Shown here piece by piece: positions 37,101 to 49,500 of a DNA stretch of 64,000 nucleotides (the first letter of the stretch is position 1; each line of letters begins with the position of its first letter). Under the pieces are notes generated by a model, which saw nothing but the letters and a program-made list of their open reading frames with translations, ran no database searches and was not told the origin of the DNA. The translations under genes and the position numbers were made by a program. This stretch comes from Camarhynchus parvulus (lineage: Eukaryota > Chordata > Aves > Passeriformes > Thraupidae): positions 14,849,501 through 14,913,500 of the forward strand of contig NC_044581.1 in assembly GCF_901933205.1 (NCBI RefSeq), read 5' to 3'.

Positions 37101-39050
37101 GGCAGAGAAGCCAAACTCGATGCGCTCAGAAGGGGCTCTCCACTGCTGGTGTAAATCAAATGCCATCCACTGTATCACCCCAGGATTTAGAAGAGAATTT
37201 TTTTTTTTAATCATAGGTGCAAACACTCCTCTCTCTATGCTTTTCCTAGAATTTTGATGATTTAAAACAATACCAGCCCTGCCTTGTGCAACAGATGCAC
37301 CTGAGAACGTTCATTTATTGGTATTGCAAAGAAATCCGTGAAATCACTAGTCAGTAAATCTTACTTGCTTCTCAAAACATGAAGAAGGATGGAAACAAGA
37401 TTTTCTTCTATTTATTATACATCAATTATTTGTACAGACACCTCAAGCTTTGCCTCCTGTGCAGACAGTAGTAGCAGGTAAGTTACATCTCAATAGATGA
37501 GGAAAATGAGATCTTTAAAAAAGGTGCTGAATATGGGATTATGAATGAAAGCTAAAATGTTTTAAATTTTAAAGGACTGAAATTGATAATCATGTTTATG
37601 TATATGTAATGACTTTGTGTGTATATACACAAACATATACGCCCTGTAGTTTTTCTTTTAATAGGAACATTGTTTAACCCCTTAACTCCAAAATAGGTGT
37701 CTGAAGTGTCTGATTTTCCACACCATAGAAAAGCCTAGTGGCAGACATGCAGGGTTTCTGAACATCAATGAGTTACTGAGGAGCCTCTAAATATGGACCA
37801 AGGGGTTGAAAATCTGAGTCATGGGATGTGATGAATCCCTTAAACCCCTGAAATTTTGGCTGTGTAAAATTTAAATAATTTGATGGTGAATCAGGTGTAT
37901 TCTTAGTGAAGGTAGAGGTAAAAAACACCTTCTCTTTGAAAGAGAGAATTTGTGGAGAGAACTACTTCTTCAGTTGTGTGAGATATTGCAACATGGAATA
38001 TCTGATTTCTCTTTAGGTTGTGCCACTGTATTCCTTATTATTTTTAAGATTTTGTTCTTGGAGGATGGTTTTCTCACTTGTTTTCTGTTTGAAAGAAGCT
38101 GATGCACAAATGAGTGAAGTACACATGGAGTAATAAAGAAAAATGAAGCTATTAATCCCAACAGAGAAAATCTCTTTTGTGAAAGGTCTTTCACAGAATA
38201 TCTGTGACTGTGGTAAATCCTTCTCTAGGGAACCACTGCTCTTGATTTGTGCTTGTCCTGGCTGTGCTGCTGGTTTTTTTGCCAATACCCAGTGCCATGG
38301 GAGCAGCATTCAGTGAGGGGCTGCTCCTGGGGAAGGCAATTCACATTTTTCCATAAGGGAGTGTCCATGAAAAGTGTGGGTATCTCCAAAGCTACTGGTG
38401 TTCAATCAGTGTTTGCATTGCTGTTTTGAAGCAAGGTGTATTTTCCCTGTGGAGCATGTGTTGCTTCTGTTCAGAAATTGCCAGCTGGGCGTCTCCTCTC
38501 AAGCTGTACTGGTGGTCCTGGCATCACCAAACTCAACTTGCCTGTGCAAGCTTAATTAGCTTTGAAATTAACAAGTCTTAAAGACCTGTTAATTTTTTCC
38601 TAAGCCATTGATCCAACCTATTCTTCCAGTGAGCTAAAGCCTCCAAATACTATTGATTTATAGGAGAAACACCTTGATGGAGTATTATATGTGGTGATTC
38701 TTTAACACCTACTCTTTCCTGGGTGTTATGCCAAAACATTGCTGATGTTCAGAAGGAACAGAACCATGACCTGAGTGTCTTCTTGGTGGTCAGTGGCATT
38801 TGCTTTAGAGGAAACACTGTCACCATCCCATAGCCTCATGGCCATGTTCAGTGCACTGCAAGGAGTTCAGTAATCTCCATCTGAGCAAGAGTCAGTTGAG
38901 CAACCTCATACGTTTGCAATTAAATCATAAATGCTTAAACTGATGCAAAAAATATTGACTGATCCTGTCAAAGTTTCTGTTTGGCAGAAGTGGGAGGACA
39001 AGTTGGAGAGGCTGCCCCATGCTTTGGGTTCCTGTTGGATGGTAGGACAC
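34105..39050. other. Intergenic stretch without recognised genes
   Basis: AT-rich, with alternating TA runs at about 34273-34315 and a TGTGTATATACACAAAC segment near 37617. Another AATAAA lies at about 35999 in a CG-containing context. CATAGAATCATAGAA at about 34942 recalls a CR1 tail, but the following sequence does not. No gene is supported. Confidence 0.5.
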
Positions 39051-39059
39051 CTAAAGGTG

Positions 39060-39160
39060 TGCCTTGCCTTGGTGCAACTCCTACTGCTTGATGATCTCCA
39101 AGGTCTTTTGCAACCTAGCTGATTCCGTGATCCTGTGATCTTGTGATTCTGTGATTCTGT
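39060..39160 (+). mobile_element. CR1 LINE 3' tail fragment
   Basis: CTTGATGATCTCCAAGGTCT and TTTTGCAACCT correspond to the CR1 3' end. The tail is an expanded TGATTCCG/TGATCCTG/TGATTCTG repeat (39120-39160) of 8-10 base units. The 5' limit is uncertain. Confidence 0.8.
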
Positions 39161-39164
39161 GCTT

Positions 39165-41570
39165 GGGTAGGTGATCTGCTGCCCATGCTGGCCAGTGCCA
39201 GCCAGCACTGTCACACAGCCTGTGACAGCAATCAGTCACAGATGGGACAGCAATCGCCCAAACACAGCTGGTGTAAGGAAACATGAGGCTGTTCACTTAA
39301 CCCAAATTGGAGAACAGTGTCTCCACAGAACACCCAGCCCTCATTTCTTCCATTTCAGACCACTGCTAATCTCCAGCTAACATCAAAAGCACTAGGGCTG
39401 GGGGGCAGTGATTCTCAGTCCAGTGAGAATGGAAAAGTGAGATAATGTGGGACAGCATTTGACTCAGAGATGAAAATCAGTCCTAATTAAATCTTTATTT
39501 ACAGTTCACACTGAAAATAGTTTTACTCCAATGCTTCAGAAACTTTTATTTCAAAGAAGTACTGCACTAAATGAGAGATAACAGAGTAAATGCTACATGC
39601 ATGCATATGCTTTATGTCCCCATGTCCTCATGTCCAGCACTCCCTCAGACCAGGTAGGCATCAGCCAGCTTTTGGCTGCAGCCAAGGAGCACACACACAT
39701 TTTCCATTTTATTTAAAAAAAATCAGAATACAGCACATATTGTTCTAGCTCTACTAATTTGTTCTGTTTTGTTGAATAATTTCATCCAAACCATGAAAGG
39801 TGGAAATATGAAATGAAGAACTAATGAATCACTCAAGTGCCAAAGACCCAGCACAGCTTTTGGAGAAGACTTCAGGTCAAAGGAGAGAAGTCTTCCTGGG
39901 GAAGGGGAAAACTGCCAGGAATAGGGAGAGGGACTCAGGATGGGGCTTCTGCAGGTGAAGGGAAGGTTGAGGTGGCCTAGGTGGGACTGTCTGTGTGTCC
40001 CTGCATGTCCCCTGCCCTGGGCAGGAGCACTGAGCCATGGCACAACAACCCAGGCGCAGTGCTGAGTATCCAGCTCCTTCCTTGTGCTCCAGAGAGAGCC
40101 TGAGCCTCCAACAGCAGAGCCAGCCCCACTCCTGCAGGGCAGCTCCTGTACTCAGCAGTGTCCCAGGGGGGCCAGAAAGGCAAGAGAAGGAAAAAGTAGA
40201 AAGAAGAGAAAGGGAGCCATCAAGATCATCATTGCCTCTCTACCTGTAGTGATGCAATCCCTAATTTTCACAAATGAGGAAAAACAGCCTCAGCATCTGT
40301 CTAAGTATTTGAATTTACCACCATGTTTCTTCTGTACAATAAAAAAATAGGCAAAATATCCAACAAATCCAACCTACAGTAAATTTAAATATTGAATTGT
40401 AATGTTTGCTTGGTTGCTATTTCTTAGTAGCAACCAACGTGTTAATCACTAGTATATAATTAGATGTCATTTTGGAGCAATTCAAAATCAAACAAAATCT
40501 CAACATGCTCTGAAGATGTTGTGAAAGTTTACATTACAATTAATTTATGATTACCCAAATGTGCATCCAGTGATCTTAAGTCTTCCTTCATATATTACAA
40601 AGAAAAAAGACAACCTCTGTTTCCCCACACCTTAATTTCAGAAAGCCCTCAGAAATAAGGCTTTCATTTCAATAAATATATTATTTAAATTCTGTTTAAA
40701 TAGCTGAGCATCAGATGAAGAAATGAGATTAATTTGATAAACTAGCCCCTGTGTATCCTTGGGCATGTTTCTCTTCTTTTCCTTGGTGTTTTATTTTTTG
40801 GGGGCTTTTTTTGTTTTGTTGGGATTTTTTTGTAATTTTTTTTTGGTGGTTGTTGTTGTGGTTGTTGTTGTTTCCATAAACATTTGTTTTTTCTTTGCTG
40901 TCTCTTCAACAGATAGAAAACTAAGGTGAACTGTTATTACATTTCACACCAACTCACTAGAGCCATGAGTTAATTTCAGCAGGTTTTCCTGAAGGTGAAA
41001 AGAAGTGCACAGCCTTTTGTCCCAACAGTGAGCCAGTGCCATGAACTGCTGAGTGTTCCCAGACCTGTCAAAAATCAAAGGAACAAGGATGGCTAGAGAG
41101 TCATGGGAAATACTGGATGCATTAGTGGATACAGCCAACATGCTGAATTATGGTTGTGTAATAAATGTACAAGCTGTTGTACCCAGACACAGCTACAGTA
41201 ATCACAGTAAGTAAAGTTTTAAAAGCACTCATGCTCCCATCCTTTGTTGGAAACAGTGATCGTGTACATAAAAAGGTTAACAAATGGCTACACTTCACTC
41301 CTCTGCATCTAAACCAGAGAAAACCTTGCTGCTTTTGCAATAACAGGCTACCAGCTGATGTCTGGTCTTGCTCTTTATCTATGTATTTTATACATCCAAA
41401 CACAGAACAGGGAGGAGGACTATTTTGGGTGTGAAGTGAGCAAGTTGTTTTATGTTTTAATTGCCCATAATGAGCATGGCAAATGCTGAAAGATGCAAGG
41501 AAGAGTCTTGTCCAATAATACAGTTCTTTATTACCTTGGATCCCATCTTCCTAACTATTTTGAGGATGTT
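39165..41570. other. Intergenic stretch with low-complexity tracts
   Basis: No gene is recognised. A T/G-rich tract with a (GTT)n core lies at about 40785-40875. A small stem, CTGTCACA/TGTGACAG, lies at 39208-39228. A GC-richer islet spans about 40000-40220. Confidence 0.5.
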
Positions 41571-41574
41571 GTTA

Positions 41575-42480
41575 GCAGAGGAAGGCATATTTTTATTTAA
41601 CATCTTTATTAATGAGCTAAAGAAAGAAAGAAATAAACACACTAATTGCATTTGCAAATGACAGTACATTAGTAGCTATTGCAAACATCACCGAAGACAG
41701 AAATAACAGAGGAAAATATGGGCAGGAATAAAAAAATTAACCTGGAGAAACACAAATGCAGGTCTGAAGGCAAAATTACTCCACGTTTATGCAAGCAATA
41801 ATAGAAAGAAATGCAGAAGCAGTAAAAGTGAGGGGGCTGGGGCAGGCTAGAGCACACGGCTGAGCTCCCTGGTGGTGCAGGTGGGAGCCCTTGGACAGGG
41901 GCTGGGAAGGGTTGTGGGAATTTTGAGGGACATCAGCAGGCACCTCGCTGCCCCTCACCAGCAGAAAGCATAGGAAATGACATTTTTGCTGTTTTAAAAA
42001 GGGAAAGCATGAACTCCTTGTCTTGAGTTTAGAAGCATGCAAAGAGCAGCAGCTGAGCTGTGTGTTCTCAGAACGCTGGGCTGGGGGCACCTCCCCATGC
42101 TGCCCAGGTGTGGGCAGCGATGCTGCCCCAGTGATAAAAGGGTGATAAAAGCTGGGCAGAGCCTGTTTGCTGCAGAGGTGTGGGCAGGCTGTCCTGCTGG
42201 CATGAAGGGGACCAAGAAGCTGCTCCCAGGTGTGGACTCTCCAGAGGTGTCACTGGTGCAGTGAATAGCTTGCTGGCAACACTGGTAAGTGCCTAAACAC
42301 TAAAATTAAGAGGGAAGTAAGCTATGTGTAGATGGTCTGAAGGACTCCAGGAGCAACAAGATAAAACTGAGTAAAGGCTAACTTCCCAAATGCAGCTCTT
42401 CCAAACTCTTTAATAAGCTCCCTGGAGAGCTGGTAGATGTGCAATCACTCCAGTGACTTAAAATTAGACTGGATACAAGA
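41575..42480 (+). mobile_element. Probable old CR1/L3-type LINE remnant
   Basis: AACATCTTTATTAATGAGCT followed after a gap by GCATTTGCAAATGACAGTAC resembles the reverse-transcriptase coding segment of CR1-like elements (a degraded FADD-type region). About 800 bases on, CTCCCTGGAGAGCTGGTAGA and CTTAAAATTAGACTGGATAC resemble the 3' part of the same class. What lies between is too decayed to follow, so this may be one element with insertions or two separate pieces. It is not open over any length. Confidence 0.4.
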
Positions 42481-43064
42481 GGGAGTAGCATGCCTGTGCC
42501 TGAAGGAAGAGGGGCAGAACCCCCTGGTACTGGGGGGCTCTGAGCTCCCTCCCCAAGGGGGCTGCTGCCTGGTTTGGGATGTGCTGTGAGGCTGGGGTGC
42601 TCCTGCTCACCTGCCTGGCTGGTTTGAGGGACACAGCATTACTGCCCTAGCTGTACAGCTGCCGGTTATTGCTGCTTCATTTCACAGAAGTTACAAACTG
42701 TCATTAGTTAAGAGCCAGCTAATGAGTTATAACACAGGAAGCAACCACAGATGCCTATAAACCAGTGAACCACAGTGTTGTGTGCCATTCTTACCATGTT
42801 AATGATATTTTAAAAAGAAGAAAACTGGGCCTCACCCCCAGCCCCCTGGAGCATGAATAACCTGGTACAGCTCCTTTCTTTGAAACAATTCTGGACACTC
42901 TCAAATCTCAGCCTTCCCTGTTTCAGTGGTGGTGTAGGGATGCTGTGTGAAGTTTTAGTGGCTGTGAGAGGGAGCAGGCTCGCTGTCCTGAAGTACACCT
43001 TTTCACCTCAGGCTGGGGACAGCGTGTGCTGCTGTGACAGGCCATGATGGAGCCGCTCAGAGGC

Positions 43065-43515
43065 AACAAGGCCGCACAGTGCCGTGTCTCTTAATGGCAC
43101 TGTGTGAGGGGTGACAATAACAAGGACCATGCCCCTTGATGGCACCATGTAGGGGTGACAATAACAAAGCCCATGCCCCTCAATGGCACCATCTGAGGGG
43201 TGACAATTACAAGGCCTGTGCCTCTCAATGGCACTACTTGAGGGGTGGCAATTACAAGGCCCATGCCCATTGATGGCACTGCATGAGGGGTGACAATTAC
43301 AAGGCCTGTGCCCCTCAATGGCACTGAGTTGACAATAAAGGGCGCTGGCCCTCGAGCACTGTGTGAGGGGCGACAGTAACGGCCATGCCCATTGATGGCA
43401 CTGTATGAGGGGTGACAATAACAAGGCCCGTGCCCCTCAATGGCACTGTGTGAGGGGTGACAATAACAGGGCCCGTGCCCCTCGATGGCACTGTGTGAGG
43501 GGTGACAATTACGCT
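43065..43515. repeat. Minisatellite, 45-bp unit, about ten copies
   Basis: Unit starts (ATGGCAC) fall at 43094, 43139, 43183, 43228, 43273, 43318, about 43355, 43395, 43440 and 43485, mostly 45 apart. A degenerate first unit lies before 43094. The unit reads ATGGCACTGTGTGAGGGGTG, then ACAATAACAAGGCCCATGCC. One shortened unit at about 43318-43394 breaks the period. Because 45 is a multiple of three, the complement stays open for up to 168 codons and gives a 15-residue repeat in Cys and His. That is a by-product of the period and I do not call it a gene. Confidence 0.95.
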
Positions 43516-43519
43516 TCCC

Positions 43520-46500
43520 GCTGACGCCAATCATCACTGCGGTGACTTTTGCTACGGCGTTACTTGTGCAGTGGCAATTGAATTGAAGCTGCCACATCAG
43601 TTTGCATTAGGCCACTTAGCAGCTGATGTGGTTTCTCACTAGCGCAGCAAAGGGAAGGGAGGGTGGCTCTGGTGGAGCCTCTGGGAAGTCAGGTTTTGAA
43701 CTGGGACTAGGGGAACAACTGCACTCAGCTAAGGAAGTTGTAAGCTGGCTGGTCAGAACACAATTTTCTTTGGAACTTCAAGTTCCAAAAGGTTGTTTTC
43801 CCCCACTAAGAAGTGGTAAGGTGGTATCCTGTGAAGCTGTGCAGCTGGAGCAGCTCTGCTGAGCGTCCATGATGTACCCAGCACACCCAGGACTCTGCTG
43901 GGGGATGGGATCGTAGAGCTCTCCCTACTCAGACCTTGTTGGGGAAATAAATTGCCACGAGATGGGCATTTGTCCTCAGTCCTGTGTGCTACCTGTGCAG
44001 AAGAAAGTGTCCCCTGCAGCTCAGGGCGCTTGGTTTGTGGCCAGAGCCTGGTTTGTGTCTGGTAATGGCTACAGCCAGGCCAAGCTCCCCCTGTGTGTGC
44101 TCTCACCTTGAGGTGGGAGGATCAATATCTCATTACCTATGGCCCTGCTTCTCCAGAGCCTTACATTTTGTGGGGTTTAATGTAATATCCCCACTCTTTA
44201 AAATTGCAATATCTGAAACACTGATGTGAGTAGCATAAATCCACTTTTGGTTTAGTGAGGTGAATTAGCTAAGCAGCTTTATTTTTTCCAGTTGTAGAAT
44301 TGTTCTAATGCTTCTTTTGACCAGTCCTGGTTTAAAAAAGGTTTCATCTTTAAAAATCCAATTTTACAAACAGTTAGTCTTTAGTGTGGACTGTTGCTTT
44401 TTAGTAATTTGGGGGAAAAATTAATGGCTGATATATTTAATTTTCAGACACAGCTACTGCATATTTAAAGTGTCTTTTTTTATAATTTTATTGTCAACAA
44501 TATAGTTTGAACACTGCATAGATATTGCTGTTGCAGGCTTGTAAGATTAAAATCATAGTATTTCTAAAGGAGCTGTTAAAGTGTCTGTGGAGCTATCTGC
44601 TACTGCATAGCTCTGAACTAATTCAACGACTATGTGCTTTAAATATCAGTACAACTTTTTTCCCAACTAGACAGCTTCAAATCTAATGTTAGTATTCTTA
44701 CTGACCTCGAAAGTGGGGCTGACCATGCTTAGCTTTCATTTTGTTTCTTCCTTTAAATATGGCTAAAGAGCAAAGGCTCTGAATCTGTGTAGTGTAACTT
44801 GAGACTAATGGGTAATTAATGTACAGTCAGATCTGTAGTAGCTCCAGGGTATGGGTACCTAGATTTTGCCTTTCTTCCCAGGACCTACTTTTTAAAAACC
44901 CTTTTATATCTGTATCTCTCACTTACATGGGTTAGTGTGTGTTTAAGCTGTGAAAAATGGTTGAATTTATTGCTGCATGGGCAATACTATATTCCTTTAA
45001 AGCAGATCATTATTCTATATGGAATAAATACTGTTATCCAGTTGATAGGCTTTCAGGCTAATGAACCAAAGCTACCATCTAAGAAGCCAGATAACTAGAC
45101 ACGCTTCTCCACTGGTTTCTTCTGATATATTAATTAATGAAAACCAAGATCCCTCTCTGAGAGAGAAATACACTTCTGCAGTTCCTGTCTAGTTTTGGGA
45201 GTTTTTCTTCACTCCTTAACACTTCTTAATGTGCATAGGGGAATGATTCTCCCAGTGAGGTGAATAATGGAGAGCTTCTGCCTGCCCTGGGGATGTCTGT
45301 GTGAGTGAGAGGTAGCCCCTGGGAGCTGTGCTGGGGAGCAGCCTATGGGCAGGGCAGGCAGGAGTCCAGTGCTCCCAAACTCCCCTGTCTCTGTCCTGCC
45401 TGGCTCTCTGCTGAGGACAGGAGGTAGAAGGCAGCACATTCCTGGGCAGGTGAGCCCCTTCTCAGATGTGTGCTGGGATCACTTGTGAGAGGGGACCTCC
45501 CTGTACTGGCCAATCCCCCCAGCACCTGTGCAGCCCAGGGCTTTATGCTTCTGAATCCAGGAACCTGGCTCTCCCTCATCTCTGTTTTTATAGCATGGTC
45601 TAGAGTCCTGCCAGTTCTAAACATGAGACACTCCTAAATCTGGTTTAGGAAGCATGAGATTAGGTGGAAAGATAGGAAGTACTTGTCTTCTTTTTGACAC
45701 TTTAGGATATACTGACTGTAAGCTAAAGCTTCCTTGCAACTGTCAGCTGGATAACTACCCCCTCAAAATAAAAGTAGGTCTCAGACTTGGGATTTAATGC
45801 TGTGGGGACAACTGATCCCCAAGGTATGGGTGGCATTTATTTGGAGACAGAGCAAAGAGCCATCTGTGGCTTACAAGGAGGGAATGTGTTCTACATGCAT
45901 TCTCCAGAACAAACAGCTAAGAGAATATGCCACAACACAATTGCACAGAGGGAAAGAATTTGCAGCATCTTTTCTATGTTTTCCCAGTCTGAGGAGTTTT
46001 CTGACCTGTGGCAGGCTGCTGCTCCCTTGAAGATCACCTCAATTCCAGGGGGTCTTCAAACCCGAGGCACACTCCAGCAGAAACACCTGAAATACTCTTT
46101 GGTGTTGGCATTGCCCTGTAGCTTTCTGCTTTGTGTTGTGAGTTATTCCCTTTGGAGTCCAAGTACTGAGAGTTATTACATCTTTAAAGGCCTGCAGAGT
46201 TTGAGGAAAAGTAATTGGTTTGTTGCTCCAAACCTCTTGGTGGAATTATTGAGAAAAAAGCTTTTCAACTTAATTTTCTATCTATATCTGGAGCCGTTGG
46301 CATGAATTCAGCCTGCACCATATACCCACAAGCTCTGTGAACGTGTGCAACTGAGTATTACTGGAGCATATCCAGTTGGGATAGCCAGTAGGACTCTTTG
46401 CAAGGTGCAAGGCTTTTCCACTCTGCAGAATGACTGTTTCACACACTACATGGCAAGTCTGTTTTTCATCTTTACTGGTTAAGTTGTTCAATTACAGCTT

Positions 46501-49500
46501 TATGTTAATGCAAAAGATAATTAATGCTGTAAGTTAACTGTGCATAGTGCTTCCCAAGAACAAAAGGGACTAAATCCCAGCCCGTATCTTCCTCTCCTGT
46601 TCTGACTTGGTGTACTTCCTTGTTTGCTACAGAAGCCTGCTTGTTTCATGCTACAAAACTTCCAGGTTCATCAGCTGTAGTGGGGAGCCAGTGAGATATC
46701 TTAAAGGTTTTCATCTGCTTCTAAGGTCAAATGTGCTGTTTCAGCACATCAAAGCCTGAGGCCCTGGAAAGAAAGGCCAGGGGTTTGTTTCTGATGCTTT
46801 AGCACAGACTGTCTGCTGCAGTCAAGGGCCACCATCCCCCAAAGTCCTCTGGCTCACACACCAAGCAAAGCAGGTGCTCCACAGTGACAGGACAGATGGG
46901 GTGAGTGTCACTGTGATGTGGCTTTTCTGATGAGTCATTGCAGAGGATTTCTTGGGACAGAATATATAATAATTAGTAGGTGAATGGTGTGTGTGATTTG
47001 GTCCACCTTTTCCAAAGTTTCGTCACTCCAGTAGGAAGCTCTTAAGTATGAAGCACAAACCAACAGCCTTAATGGTCTCAGTCTAATTTGTTCCATCCTC
47101 TCACTAAGTCAGATGGATTTTGACCTTTTCCCTTGCCTTGAGAGCCACAAGCACCTGATTTGTTCTGTGTGGGGCTTTTAACAGTTCTCTTGTGTCCTCC
47201 TCAGTGGGCAGGAGGAAAACGATGATGTGTGCCTCAGTCTTGCATTGTCCCCAGGCACCATCTGGGAACAGAGAGGGAGAGCTGGACCATGAAACACCCC
47301 TAAAAGATGCTGCTTTCAAAGCAGGGGAAACCTAAAATCTGTTTTAAACACCCCTTGCAGTTCTGAAATATCACTTGTCTTGTTTAAGGGCTTTCCCAAC
47401 TGCTTCAGCCCTTTCCTCTCATGCTTCTCTTCTCATCAACATGAATTTCAGATGATTTCATCAGATCTATGTCACAGATTCAGTTTTCCAAGTTTTTGTG
47501 CTAAATGGCTTGGCAACTCTGGTCTTTGAAAACCTGGCTTGGAAAGGTGGAATTGTATGGACCTCCCAAGTCCATCCCTCCTACTCAAATTTAACACTGA
47601 AAAAAAATCAGTTCATGATTTTATCCAGTGAATTATGTCTGCTAAGATCTGTACTTACAGTTCTAGGTAGAGGAGATCAAGCAAATCCAGGTTAAATATG
47701 CCCCTTATTCTGACAGAACCTCTCTGGACCTTTGCCAGACTATCATCAAAAGGAAGCTTACTCCTTTGGGGCCTAAACCAGCCTGCTTTTCTAGTGAGTC
47801 TTATTGACTGAGAGTGGAGCAGGACTGAGCTCTACAGCTGCAGAGCTGATTGTTGCATTTAATGTTATTGACAAAAATTTGAGTAAATCAAAGACAATGT
47901 AGATACTTTGGTAAGACCTGGTTGGCCTATTTCCAGATACTTTCCTGAGTTTCATTAGACCTGGGTGGGGATTTGTCAAGAAATGGTGATTTCAAGTTAT
48001 CTTTTAATGTTCTTCAGCTGTTAAATCTAATAAACATTTTAAGAAGTGAAAAATATGTGGGAAGCTTAGTACCTGAGAAATCACTGATCCAGATATTGGA
48101 ACTTGAAGCAACACGTAACTTTCTGGTTCTGACTTCCATTAAATATGGTCAAATTGTATTAGATCATCATCCATAATTAGGCCAATTTTTCCTAATCTTT
48201 GTTGAAATGGGTTCAAGCTGGTTTACAAATGAACACTGAGGGGATTTCTTTTCTTTTTTTTGTCTCTCCTCTCCATAGATGCAAGCTTTCCACTGCCCAG
48301 CAATACATGAAACCATTCAGTAGTAATGCATCACACATGCTTCATATTTAGGTAGTTTTAGCCTTAAATGATTATCTCCAGGCTTTCTGTTCTTCCCTGT
48401 GCATAGCATGTGTGTGGTGTAAGTGTTTCTGTGTGGTAATGCAGCCAGTAGATCTTTCTGCTGCCCTTGTGAACCTCTGCTCTATGGTCCTTAGGACCTG
48501 AGGACTGCTTAATGCACCCATGTTTAAGGCTAATTGTCAATATTCAACAGGAGCTACCCAGTAACTACAGCTTTTGTTACATGAGGCAGCTGAGCAAGCC
48601 CCTGACGTGCACATGATCAGGTTACAAACTCTGCCTAACGCCAGCACTTTTCCTGCAGTAGATATTCTTCCTCATACCTAAATATATGCATACAGAACAC
48701 TTGTCAGGTCACTCTAAATGCTGAATCCTTTCAGCAGTGACACAGATCTCGTCCGATGCCACTCTTCAATCACTCTTAATTACTACTCAGAGTCTAATTT
48801 CAAGGTCTCCTTAGGTGTTGGTATTAGCTAATATTCAGAAAGTAAGGCAAAAGATAACACTGTCAGGCTCATTTGCCTTTCAAGTTCGTATCTCTCTTTT
48901 CCCCGCAGAACACAGTAGGGCTAAAACCTTCTTGTTTAGCTTGGGGCAAAACACACCCTGCAAAAGCTGAGAAATAATCTAATTTTTTCAATGAAAGTCA
49001 GTGCCAGTCAAAGAAGCTTTTACATACTTACAGTTAGGGTACATCAAAAATGTACAAATATTGGTAACCCCAGTTTATCATGTACAAGATTCTAAAAGAA
49101 AACCAAATTAAGGGAGGATATTTGCAAAGTTTTTGAAATAATGAAGAAACAGCAAATGCTGCTTCATTTTTATGTTCTGAAGTCACTGGAAATGAGGAAA
49201 TTATTGTCACTTTCATTGGATGACTTTCTTGGGTTTTAACACATTAATATTTATGCTGCTCAATTGTCTATGTTATAAATAGCCCCTCAGAAATCTCTGT
49301 GGGTCCCTTTTTAGCTTAGATATTTAAAACATAAGTAGCCTGAAAGCAGCTAAATATCAGTGCTACATGCAACTTCATCAAAAGACAGAAAGAAGGTGCT
49401 CAAGCACTGGATCGTCCCTTCCTCCCAGGAAAGAGTTAACACAAAGAAATAAAATCAGATATGTGTAGCCTCCAGACGTCCATTAAAGTGCAGAATGCTG

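Noticed and set aside
43333..43347. Additional CTCF-like match within the 45-bp minisatellite
   Set aside because: Only about 12 of 15 positions fit, with a mismatch in the strong half. It occurs once, in a degenerate unit.
43008..43597. Three overlapping minus-strand frames with Cys/His-rich repeats
   Set aside because: They are the translation of a 45-bp minisatellite in several frames. The Cys and His spacing is not that of a zinc finger, and the frames change where one unit is shortened.
45787..46305. 172-codon + strand frame
   Set aside because: No recognised motif, a second overlapping frame of similar kind, and no splice or promoter context that I can support.
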